This document shows, piece after piece, positions 8,730 through 16,458 of a DNA stretch of 25,273 bases. How positions within the stretch are numbered: the first letter of the stretch is position 1; each line of letters starts with the position of its first letter. The notes under the pieces were generated by a model. It made no database searches. It was not told where the DNA came from and worked only from the letters and a program-made list of their open reading frames with translations. The translations under genes and the position numbers were made by a program. Source of the stretch: Bacteroidales bacterium (GTDB lineage Bacteria > Bacteroidota > Bacteroidia > Bacteroidales > UBA1402); assembly GCA_012511135.1 (NCBI GenBank), contig JAAZGQ010000141.1, positions 1-25,273 on the forward strand, written 5' to 3'.

Positions 8730-9568
8730 GCAATCAAGCCTTGTAAAACGGCACCGGGGCCCAGTTCGATAAATTCCTCCGCTCCATCCTCAAGCATCGC
8801 CAAAACACTTTGTGTCCAACGTACCGGAGAGGTCAATTGCGCAATCAGGTTGGCTTGTATGCTTGCCGGATCTGAATGGGGTTTAGCATCTACGTTTTGA
8901 TATACCGGACAACAAGGGCGACTGAACTTTGTTTGCCTGATGGCTGCCTGCAATTCCACACCGGCACTCTCCATCAGGGGGGAATGAAAGGCTCCACCTA
9001 CTTTGAGAGGTAAAACGCGTTTTACAGCCGCCGCTTTGAGCTGCTCTGCTGCCTGCTCCACTCCTTTGAAACTTCCCGAAATTACAATTTGTCCGGGACA
9101 ATTATAATTGGCCGGAACTACTATCTCTGAGTTTATGGAGCTGCAAATATTTTCGACTAATTCATCTGTAGCCCCCAATACGGCAGCCATGGTCGAAGGA
9201 TTTAGCTCGCAGGCAGCCTGCATGGCCATGGCTCTTTTATACACCAGGCTGAGACCGTCTTCGAAAGCCAGGGCTCCGGCTGCCGTCAAGGCAGAAAACT
9301 CACCCAGGGAATGACCAGCCACCATATCCGGCTTGAAATCACTCAGACATTTGGCAGCTACTACCGAATGTAAAAAGATGGCAGGCTGGGTTACACGAGT
9401 CTGCTTCAAGTCTTCTTCGCTGCCTTCAAACATAATTTGTACCAGATCAAATCCAAGAATTTGCCTGGCCTGTTCAAAATACTTTTTTGCTTCATTGGAA
9501 CTGTCGTACAGGTCTTTGCCCATACCTGTAAATTGGGCTCCCTGTCCGGGAAATACATATGCTTTCAT
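8705..9568 (-). CDS. fabD: Malonyl-CoA:ACP transacylase
   Basis: It loads malonyl groups from CoA onto acyl carrier protein for fatty acid elongation. The 287-residue protein shows the complete family signature: oxyanion-hole FPGQGAQ at 6-12, nucleophile Ser87 in GHSLGEF, Arg112 (substrate carboxylate), and catalytic His195 in GAFHSPLM. The ferredoxin-like small domain lies between them (about 125-190), and the C-terminus contains ELGPGAVLQGLI. A -7 box lies 23 bases before the ATG. It is the first gene of a probable fabD-GH13 unit and is divergent from the GH105/hypD cluster. The C-terminal residues ANQK and the stop lie inside a 17-bp tandem duplication, so the extreme C-terminus may be recently altered. 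No other fatty-acid synthesis gene is adjacent, although a FabK-like gene lies 11 kb away. Confidence 0.96.
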   Translation of the reverse strand: MKAYVFPGQGAQFTGMGKDLYDSSNEAKKYFEQARQILGFDLVQIMFEGSEEDLKQTRVTQPAIFLHSVVAAKCLSDFKPDMVAGHSLGEFSALTAAGALAFEDGLSLVYKRAMAMQAACELNPSTMAAVLGATDELVENICSSINSEIVVPANYNCPGQIVISGSFKGVEQAAEQLKAAAVKRVLPLKVGGAFHSPLMESAGVELQAAIRQTKFSRPCCPVYQNVDAKPHSDPASIQANLIAQLTSPVRWTQSVLAMLEDGAEEFIELGPGAVLQGLIAKIRANQK

Positions 9569-9591
9569 ACTTTTGTATTTATATTTCGGGG

Positions 9592-9599
9592 CAAAAATA
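9592..9599 (-). promoter_or_regulatory. -7 promoter box for fabD
   Basis: On the minus strand this reads TATTTTTG, matching TAnnTTTG, 23 bases before the fabD ATG. No clear -33 element was found. Confidence 0.5.
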
Positions 9600-9732
9600 C
9601 ATAATTTTAAAGGAATGCGGATTTTTTCGTATTTTTACTGCCCGATTGAATAAACGGATCACAGCTTGATTCCTTCAATTCCGTAAGAAGCTTAGTTTAA
9701 AAATAGTATACACCTTTAGAATAAACCATAGT

Positions 9733-11046
9733 ATGAAGTATTTATTTCCTCTTTTCTTTTTTACCCTGATTGCCTGCTCCGGAAGTTCAGGCCAGCCCTA
9801 TTCGCAGCAAATGGTTGAATCGCTCAGCCTGCGTACGTTTAACAACAACCGAAACGCCAGCTCCCTGTTGCAAGCCGACTTTAGCTATGTCCCCGGTCTG
9901 GTGGCAAAAAGTGTGTTGAAAACTTATGCGCTGTATCCGGACAAAAGACATTATTACGATGCCGTCAAAGCCTTTGCCGATAGACAACTGCAAGAGGACC
10001 CTTCCGCTCCCCTCAAAATTCGAGATAACGATATCGATGCCATCAACGCAGGCAAAATATTTTTCGACCTCTACAAACAGGCCATAAAAGACGGCGATAC
10101 CCAAAGCGCCGAAAAATACAAAGCCGCCGCCACTTTTATGTACAATAAACTTAAAAACGAACATACCCGGATTCTGGCTCCCAAACCCGGAGCCGGAGGT
10201 TTTATTCACAAAGAACGTTATCCCGATCAGATGTGGCTGGACGGGTTGTATATGGGGGCAGCCTTTTATGCTGAATGGGAAGCCACTTTCGGCGGTACTG
10301 ACAATGCTGATTCCTGGTCTGACATCGCTCACCAGTTCAAGACGATTCACCAGTATACCTGGGATAAGGAAAAACAACTCAATTATCATGCCTGGTCTGC
10401 TTCTCCCTCCGATCCCAATTCTTTCTGGGCCAATCAGCAGGAACCCTTCCCTGGAGCTTCCAAAGAATTCTGGGCCAGAGGTTGCGGATGGTATTTTGCC
10501 GCTCTGGTTGATGTGCTGGAGCTTATGCCCAAAGATCATCCCGATTACAATGCCTTACACGAAATTTTTACTCAAGTAGCCCTGGGCCTGCAACGTTGGC
10601 AGGACAAAGAATCCGGCTGTTGGTTCCAGCTGCTGCAATACGATGAGACGACCACTGCTGATGGCCAGGGAGATCTGGTAAACGGAAAATATTACAATAT
10701 TGGCGACAAGCCCAATTACCTGGAATCATCAGCCTCAGGTATGTTTTGTTATGGCATGGCTAAGGGTGTACGTCTGGGCTTGCTGAAAAAAAGAAGCTTT
10801 ATGCCCACGGTTGAAAAAGCTTATCAGGGCCTGATCGACCAATTTGTCACCAGCAATCCTGACCAAAGCATCAACATTATTCAGAGCTGTGCCTCAGCAG
10901 GACTCGGACCGGCCCGTAATCCTTCGCGTACAGGCACCATCAACTATTACCTTTGCGGAGGTGATGTTACTATTACCCAAAACGAAGGCAAAGCCATCGG
11001 TTCGTTCACTATGGCTTCCTGCGAATACGAGCGCCTGAAAAAATAA
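9733..11046 (+). CDS. GH105 (GH88-like) unsaturated uronyl hydrolase lipoprotein
   Basis: It hydrolyses the 4,5-unsaturated uronic acid left at the non-reducing end of oligosaccharides by polysaccharide lyases, classically from rhamnogalacturonan. Some GH105 enzymes act on glucuronyl ends of arabinogalactan proteins. The 437-residue protein has a signal peptide ending in lipobox LIAC (Cys15), so it should be membrane-anchored outside the cytoplasm. The (alpha/alpha)6 barrel signatures are visible: DNDIDAINAGKIFFDLY near 98, RYPDQMWLDGLYMGAAFYAEW at 162-182 with the likely catalytic Asp170, and FWARGCGWYFAALVDVLELMP near 256. The C-terminus is ASCEYERLKK. It lies 28 bases before the radical-SAM activase and 47 bases before hypD's leader partner, so all three probably form one transcript. 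No clear TAnnTTTG box was found upstream. A lipidated GH105 paired with an amino-acid GRE is unusual. Confidence 0.87.
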   Translation: MKYLFPLFFFTLIACSGSSGQPYSQQMVESLSLRTFNNNRNASSLLQADFSYVPGLVAKSVLKTYALYPDKRHYYDAVKAFADRQLQEDPSAPLKIRDNDIDAINAGKIFFDLYKQAIKDGDTQSAEKYKAAATFMYNKLKNEHTRILAPKPGAGGFIHKERYPDQMWLDGLYMGAAFYAEWEATFGGTDNADSWSDIAHQFKTIHQYTWDKEKQLNYHAWSASPSDPNSFWANQQEPFPGASKEFWARGCGWYFAALVDVLELMPKDHPDYNALHEIFTQVALGLQRWQDKESGCWFQLLQYDETTTADGQGDLVNGKYYNIGDKPNYLESSASGMFCYGMAKGVRLGLLKKRSFMPTVEKAYQGLIDQFVTSNPDQSINIIQSCASAGLGPARNPSRTGTINYYLCGGDVTITQNEGKAIGSFTMASCEYERLKK

Positions 11047-11074
11047 CCAGGGCAATAACATTATCTTTATAAGC

Positions 11075-11872
11075 ATGCAAGCTCTGGTTTTTGACATAAA
11101 ACGTTTCGCTGTCCACGATGGACCGGGCATCAGAACAACTGTCTTTTTGAAAGGCTGCCCCCTTAATTGTGCCTGGTGCCACAATCCGGAGGGGATTAGC
11201 CCCAATGTTCAAACAGTTATCAAAACTATCCGCGTTGACGGAAAAGAGTTTAAAGAAGAGGAAATCATTGGAAACCGACTGAGTGTTGAACAAGTCCTGT
11301 CGGAAGTACTCAAAGAGAAGGTTTTTATGGACAGCTCAGAGGGAGGAGTTACCTTTTCGGGAGGCGAACCTCTGATGCAGCCTGCCTTTTTAAAAGCCTT
11401 GCTTGTCGCTTGCAAAAAAGAAGGCCTGCACACGGCGGTGGATACTTCCGGCTATGCAAAACTCTCTGTCGTTCAAGATATTGCTCCTTATACTGATCTT
11501 TTTCTGTATGATCTGAAACTGATGGACGACCAAGCCCATCAATTTTTCACTGCTGTTTCCAACAAGCTTATTCTCGACAATCTCATTTATTTGCTCGAGA
11601 ACAGGCATCCTCTCAGAATCCGCATTCCCGTCATTCCCGAGGTAAATTTCAATCAGGAAAATACGACTGAATGCCTGCAATTTTTAGCGGCCCACCCCGG
11701 TAATATTCAGGGAGTGGACCTCTTACCCTATCACAACATGGCCAACCAAAAATACCTGCGATTCAAAAAAGAGAATTCGCTCAGTTCGCTGCAAAGTCTG
11801 CCCAACTCGAGTTTAACAAAGATAAGGGAGCAATTTGAGCGGGCCGGATTTGAAACAAAAATCGGTGGGTAA
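11075..11872 (+). CDS. Glycyl radical enzyme activating protein (radical SAM), compact form
   Basis: It uses a [4Fe-4S] cluster and S-adenosylmethionine to place the glycyl radical on its partner, almost certainly the HypD-like enzyme starting 19 bases downstream. The N-terminus FAVHDGPGIRTTVFLKGCPLNC and the CX3CX2C cluster motif (Cys28, Cys32, Cys35 in CPLNCAWCHNPE) are typical of the PflA family. Other landmarks are the GGE motif (TFSGGEPLMQP, SAM amino-group binding) and LYDLKLMDDQAH. At 265 residues it is short. Between the radical-SAM motif and SVEQVLSEVLKEKVF there are only about 30 residues and no cysteine, so the two extra [4Fe-4S] clusters carried by most non-PFL activases are missing. 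In that respect it resembles PflA. It was assigned to HypD by position; an independent partner elsewhere cannot be excluded. Confidence 0.9.
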   Translation: MQALVFDIKRFAVHDGPGIRTTVFLKGCPLNCAWCHNPEGISPNVQTVIKTIRVDGKEFKEEEIIGNRLSVEQVLSEVLKEKVFMDSSEGGVTFSGGEPLMQPAFLKALLVACKKEGLHTAVDTSGYAKLSVVQDIAPYTDLFLYDLKLMDDQAHQFFTAVSNKLILDNLIYLLENRHPLRIRIPVIPEVNFNQENTTECLQFLAAHPGNIQGVDLLPYHNMANQKYLRFKKENSLSSLQSLPNSSLTKIREQFERAGFETKIGG

Positions 11873-11891
11873 CAATTATCCTATTAGTCTT

Positions 11892-14258
11892 ATGATGACC
11901 GAACGTATTAAACAACTTCGCCGGGAAAGCCTGGAGGCTGTCAACAGTATCAATGCCGAAAGAGCTTTGCTGATTACTGAATTCTACAGCAAACACCTGG
12001 CTTTTGGAGACTCTGTGCCAGTTCAGCGTGCAAAGTCTTTGCAATATATTTTGAGAAACAAAAGCATCTGCATCAACGACAAGGAATTGATTGTAGGTGA
12101 AAGAGGACCAGCCCCCAAGGCAACTCCCACCTATCCCGAAATCAATGTGCACTCGCTGCAGGATCTTGATATTCTCGATACCAGAGAAAAAGTCTGGTTC
12201 AGTGTGGACAAAGAGACCCGAAAAGCTTATGAAGAACTCATCATCCCTTTTTGGAAAGGACGTTGCAACCGCGACCGGGTTATGGAGAGCATGAGTCCCG
12301 AATGGCTGAACGCCTATCAGGCGGGCATCTTTACGGAATTTATGGAACAACGGGCTCCCGGCCATACTGTGGCAGGCTATAAATTGTTTCAAAAAGGCAT
12401 GCTGGACATCCTGCAGGACATAAAGCAAAGCCGGTCCAACATCGATCCTTTGAACGATCCGGCCGCCTACGACAAGCTGGAAGAACTCAAAGCCATGGAG
12501 ATCGCTGCCCATGCTATCATGGATTACGCCGAACGCCATGCCCTGAAACTGGAAGAACTGGCAGCCCTCGAAAAGGACGATCAGCGTCGCCGTGAATTGC
12601 AGCAGATGGCAAAGATCTGCCGTCGCGTTCCGGCCCATGCGCCCTCCAATTTTCACGAAGTTCTGCAGCATTATTGGTTTATCCATCTCGGAGTCATTAC
12701 CGAACTCAATCCCTGGGATTCCTTCAATCCCGGCAGGCTGGACCAGCATCTGTATCCGTTTTATCAGGCAGAAACCGCTGACGGGAGCCTGAACAAAGAA
12801 CAAGCTGTTGAAATTCTGCAATCTTTCTGGATTAAATTCAACAATCACCCGGCTCCTCCCAAAGTGGGCATCACCGCTCAGGAAAGCAACACTTATACCG
12901 ATTTTTCTCTGATCAATCACGGAGGCCTTACGCCCGACGGCAAAGACGCGGTGAACGAAATGACTTTCATCCTGCTGGACGTTATCGAAGAAATGAGGCT
13001 GCTGCAACCCAGCTCCATGGTGCAGCTGAGCGAAAAGAATCCCGACGCCTTTATTGAACGCGCTGTAAGAATCACCAAAACCGGTTTTGGACAACCTTCC
13101 ATCTTTAACACCGATGCTATCATACAAGAGCTTTTAAATCAGGGAAAAAGCCTGGAAGACGCCCGCAACGGAGGCTGCAGCGGCTGCGTCGAAGTCGGGG
13201 CTTTTGGTACCGAAAGCTATATTCTGACAGGTTATTTCAACCTGCCCAAAATATTGGAAGTCACCTTACACGACGGTTTTGATCCACGCACAGGAAAACA
13301 AATCGGCTTGCACACCGGAAAAGCAGATTCCTTTAGTTCCTTTGACTCCTTCCTGGTAGCTTTCAAGGCCCAGGTGGAGCACTTTGTCCGCATCAAGCTG
13401 GCAGGCAGCAACCTGATCGAGAAGATTTTTATGAACCACGTGCCCACTCCATTTCTGTCGTTGTTCATTGACGATTGCGTAGCTAAAGGCATGGATTATG
13501 TAGGAGGAGGCACCCGCTACAACACCAATTACCTGCAGGGAGTGGGTTTAGGCACCATCACCGATTCACTGACCGCCATCAGCTTGCATATTTTCGAAAA
13601 CAAAAGCATTAGTTTCAGCGAGTTTGTCAAAGCCCTGGAGAATAATTTCAGCGGAGCAGAAGATCTGAGGTACCGGCTTTTGTATAAAACACCCAAATAC
13701 GGAAACGACGACGACCTGGCCGACGCTCACCTGGCCGAAGTCTTTGATATTTACTATCGCGCCGTCAACGGGCATGTCAGCCCCCGAGGTGCTCAATACC
13801 GAATCAATCTTTTGCCGACCACCTGTCACGTTTATTTTGGCAGTGTCATGCATGCCAGCCCGGACGGACGTAAATCGGGCCTGCCGGTTTCCGAAGGCAT
13901 CTCGCCCGTGCAGGGAGCCGACAGGCAAGGTCCTACCTCCGTGCTGAAATCGGCAGCCAAAATTGATCATCTGCACACCGGTGGCACCCTGCTTAACCAA
14001 AAATTCAGCCCCGCTTTTTTTGAAAACGACGACGCCATTCGCAAACTGGGGCAATTGATCCGAGCCTATTTCAAGATGAACGGTCACCACATTCAATTCA
14101 ATGTAGTGGATGCCGAAACACTGAGAGATGCACAAAAACATCCCGAACGCCATCAGGGACTGATAGTTCGGGTAGCCGGGTACAGCGATTATTTCAACGA
14201 CCTGGGCACTGATCTTCAAAACGAGATCATCCTACGGACCGAACACGAATCAATATAA
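11892..14258 (+). CDS. hypD: Glycyl radical enzyme, trans-4-hydroxy-L-proline dehydratase
   Basis: It dehydrates trans-4-hydroxy-L-proline to pyrroline-5-carboxylate, which P5C reductase can convert to proline; strictly anaerobic cytoplasmic chemistry. The 788-residue protein has the thiyl Cys432 and base Glu434 in SGCVEVG and the glycyl radical Gly763 in RVAGYSDYF. Residues recalled from characterised HypD for binding or catalysis all have counterparts at a constant offset of two: His158 (RAPGHTV), Asp276 (ELNPWDSF), Ser332, Asp337 and Phe338 (ESNTYTDF), Tyr448 (LTGYFN) and Thr643 (LPTTCHVYFG). This separates it from pyruvate formate-lyase (Cys-Cys) and supports HypD over glycerol or choline lyases. 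The start is the ATG pair at 11892/11895; an upstream in-frame TTG at 11835 overlaps the activase and lies before the family's N-terminus (ERIKQLRRESL). It is preceded by its activase and a GH105 gene. No proC is in the window. Confidence 0.87.
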   Translation: MMTERIKQLRRESLEAVNSINAERALLITEFYSKHLAFGDSVPVQRAKSLQYILRNKSICINDKELIVGERGPAPKATPTYPEINVHSLQDLDILDTREKVWFSVDKETRKAYEELIIPFWKGRCNRDRVMESMSPEWLNAYQAGIFTEFMEQRAPGHTVAGYKLFQKGMLDILQDIKQSRSNIDPLNDPAAYDKLEELKAMEIAAHAIMDYAERHALKLEELAALEKDDQRRRELQQMAKICRRVPAHAPSNFHEVLQHYWFIHLGVITELNPWDSFNPGRLDQHLYPFYQAETADGSLNKEQAVEILQSFWIKFNNHPAPPKVGITAQESNTYTDFSLINHGGLTPDGKDAVNEMTFILLDVIEEMRLLQPSSMVQLSEKNPDAFIERAVRITKTGFGQPSIFNTDAIIQELLNQGKSLEDARNGGCSGCVEVGAFGTESYILTGYFNLPKILEVTLHDGFDPRTGKQIGLHTGKADSFSSFDSFLVAFKAQVEHFVRIKLAGSNLIEKIFMNHVPTPFLSLFIDDCVAKGMDYVGGGTRYNTNYLQGVGLGTITDSLTAISLHIFENKSISFSEFVKALENNFSGAEDLRYRLLYKTPKYGNDDDLADAHLAEVFDIYYRAVNGHVSPRGAQYRINLLPTTCHVYFGSVMHASPDGRKSGLPVSEGISPVQGADRQGPTSVLKSAAKIDHLHTGGTLLNQKFSPAFFENDDAIRKLGQLIRAYFKMNGHHIQFNVVDAETLRDAQKHPERHQGLIVRVAGYSDYFNDLGTDLQNEIILRTEHESI

Positions 14259-14278
14259 GCCGGGAATTTGTTTAAGCG

Positions 14279-16348
14279 CTAAGGCTGTTTTTCTACCCTG
14301 ATTCTGGCGTCTACGGCAAAGATGCCTTTGTCTGTGGCTATCAGGGGGTTAATGTCCATTTCCTTGATTTCTTTGGCGAATCTCAAAAGCGTGGATAAAC
14401 GGACAATGATGTCGGCATACTGTTGCTCGCCCAGGCCTTTTTGTCCCCTTACCCCTTTTATAATGGGGTAACTGCGAAGGGAACGTATCATGGAAAAGGT
14501 TTCCTCGTACGACAAGGGAGCCAGGCCATAGGAAACGTCTTTGAGTATTTCTACAAAAATGCCGCCCAGGCCGCAAAAAACCACATGCCCGAAACGATCC
14601 TCGTAATTGGCACCGATATAGAGCTCCTGGCCTTTTAACATAGGCTGAATCAGCAAGGCAGTTACTTCGGGGATATTCATCATGCGCTCGTATTCCACCT
14701 GCAGATGCTCATTGCTGCGCACGTTCAGGGCTACACCGCCAATGTCGGTTTTGTTTACCGGACCCACCACTTTCAAAACCACCGGATAACCCGCTTTTTG
14801 GGCAAAAGCCTTGAGGGCATCCACATCGTCCGTAACCAATTCATCAACCAGGGGAATTCTGGCCAGACTCAACAGGGAACGCACATCCTGTGGACTTAAA
14901 AAGCCACTGTAATCAAGATGATCTATCTTTTTACGTACTTCGGGCACATCCACTCCATAGAGCTGAATGTCGCGACTGGCAGGGGTCGGTGTATTGAGTA
15001 CTCTCGAAAGTGCCGTTCCCAGGGTCACTTCGTCCGAAAAATTGACGTGTCCCTTCTTGACAAAACTTTTAACTTCGGGGCCGGCTGTTACAATCGAAGG
15101 TAAGACCGGAAAAATCGGTTTGGAACATTCTTCCATTTTTTTGTGCAAGACTTCGTAGGCATCGTAAACCTTGACCAAACCGGGGCTGCCAAAAATGACC
15201 ATCATCAGGTTGATGTTGTCAAAATGTTTTTCACAATAGTCGATGGCCGTTGCCAGGTGCTCGGGAGTGCCTGTACCAACCAGATCAATGGGATTGCCTA
15301 CAGCCGCTCCCGGTAGTAATTTGGTTTTTAATTCTTCGGCAAGTTTACCTTCAAGCAAAGGCACATTAATATGTCCCTTAGACAAGGCATCGGCCAACAT
15401 CACCGCCGGGCCTCCGGCCTGGGTAATAATGGCGCAATTTTTCCCTTTGGCCTCCTTCAGAGTGAATATACTGGCGACTGTTGTCAATTCTTCGCGACTG
15501 TAACACCGCACAATGCCCGTTTTTCGGAACAAAGCCTCCACTGCCGAATCGCTGCTGGCAATGGCTGCGGTATGGGATGAGGCCGCTCTTTTACCGGAAT
15601 CACTGCTGCCGGCTTTGATGGCAGCTATCTTACATCCTTTTTTTATCAGCGAAGAGGCATGATACAACATTTTATCAGGATTTTTGACCTGCTCCACGTA
15701 AAGCATTTTTATTTTTGAGTCACGCAAGGGGTCAAAATTGACATCCATGTATTCAAGCACATCCTCCACGCCGTTTTGCTTACTGTTTCCCACAGACCAG
15801 ACCGAAGAAAAACGTAAGCCTTTCATCAAGGCTGATTCAATTATAAAAAGGGCTGTGCCGCCTGAACTGGATATAAAATCAACTCCCTCGTTGTGAAATT
15901 CCGGAACTGGTTGGGTAAACACCCCATGGTAATTCATATTCATTACCCCAATGCAATTAGGGCCAATCATGGCTGAGCCATATCCCTCCACAATTCTGAG
16001 CAGTTGCTCCTCCAGCAGAGCTCCTGCTTTGGTCTCTTCTCCAAAGCCGGCTGAAACCACAATAAAGGCTTTGACTTTTTTATCTTTTGCCAGTAGCTCA
16101 ACCATAGCCGGGCAGGCTGCTGCCGGAATAGAAAGAATAGCCAGCTCCACTTCTGGAAGATCCTTCACATTTCTGAAGTTTTTGATTCCTTGAATATCGC
16201 CTTCTTCTTTGTGATTTACGGTATATAGTTCTCCCCGGAATTTGCCTTCGATAAGATTCCGTACAATGCGTCCACCGGGTTTGTGTACATTGTTTGAGCC
16301 TCCAACAACAACTATGCTTTGAGGATTGATGAGTTCTTTGTTGATCAT
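14279..16348 (-). CDS. ADP-forming acyl-CoA synthetase, alpha-beta single chain
   Basis: It converts an acyl-CoA (acetyl-CoA or an amino-acid-derived acyl-CoA) with ADP and phosphate to the free acid, CoA and ATP, giving substrate-level ATP during fermentation. The 689-residue protein carries both halves: an N-terminal CoA-binding Rossmann domain (NPQSIVVVGGSNN at 8-20), a middle ligase domain with the phosphorylated His259 in KRAASSHTAAIA, and from about 465 an ATP-grasp domain (GYPVVLKVVGP, TDIGGVALNV, LLIQPMLKGQELYIGA, EMDINPLI). The alpha-before-beta order matches fused ACD enzymes of anaerobic bacteria. Substrate choice is not predictable. A protein acetyltransferase fusion (PatZ type) is excluded because no GNAT domain follows. 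It converges on hypD with a 20-base gap and is divergent from the M24 peptidase; its promoter box is at 16384-16391. Confidence 0.9.
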   Translation of the reverse strand: MINKELINPQSIVVVGGSNNVHKPGGRIVRNLIEGKFRGELYTVNHKEEGDIQGIKNFRNVKDLPEVELAILSIPAAACPAMVELLAKDKKVKAFIVVSAGFGEETKAGALLEEQLLRIVEGYGSAMIGPNCIGVMNMNYHGVFTQPVPEFHNEGVDFISSSGGTALFIIESALMKGLRFSSVWSVGNSKQNGVEDVLEYMDVNFDPLRDSKIKMLYVEQVKNPDKMLYHASSLIKKGCKIAAIKAGSSDSGKRAASSHTAAIASSDSAVEALFRKTGIVRCYSREELTTVASIFTLKEAKGKNCAIITQAGGPAVMLADALSKGHINVPLLEGKLAEELKTKLLPGAAVGNPIDLVGTGTPEHLATAIDYCEKHFDNINLMMVIFGSPGLVKVYDAYEVLHKKMEECSKPIFPVLPSIVTAGPEVKSFVKKGHVNFSDEVTLGTALSRVLNTPTPASRDIQLYGVDVPEVRKKIDHLDYSGFLSPQDVRSLLSLARIPLVDELVTDDVDALKAFAQKAGYPVVLKVVGPVNKTDIGGVALNVRSNEHLQVEYERMMNIPEVTALLIQPMLKGQELYIGANYEDRFGHVVFCGLGGIFVEILKDVSYGLAPLSYEETFSMIRSLRSYPIIKGVRGQKGLGEQQYADIIVRLSTLLRFAKEIKEMDINPLIATDKGIFAVDARIRVEKQP

Positions 16349-16383
16349 AGATTTAAGGTTTTAAGCGCCTGCCTGACAAAGGA

Positions 16384-16391
16384 CAAATATA
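16384..16391 (-). promoter_or_regulatory. -7 promoter box for the ADP-forming acyl-CoA synthetase
   Basis: On the minus strand this reads TATATTTG, matching TAnnTTTG, 35 bases before the ATG at 16348. A -33 TTG was not evident. Confidence 0.5.
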
Positions 16392-16458
16392 ATTTTTTTT
16401 AGCCGCATAAATTGCTGCTAAGGAATTTTTGTCGGATATTTATCCAAAAATATATGCC

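Noticed and set aside
11835..11891. TTG as hypD start, overlapping the activase gene
   Set aside because: It would add 19 residues not present in the family; the ATG pair at 11892/11895 directly precedes the conserved N-terminus.
11781..13127. Long antisense open frame (448 codons) opposite the activase end and hypD
   Set aside because: It lies wholly opposite a strongly conserved glycyl radical enzyme and has no recognisable domain; it is a by-product of codon bias in hypD.
11892..14258. Pyruvate formate-lyase (PflB)
   Set aside because: PFL has two adjacent active-site cysteines; here the motif is Cys-Val-Glu as in dehydratase-type glycyl radical enzymes, and HypD residues are all present.
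16429..16458. TTG as pepP start
   Set aside because: The extra ten residues are not typical; MFSTQTYIQRR from the ATG at 16459 matches the family start.
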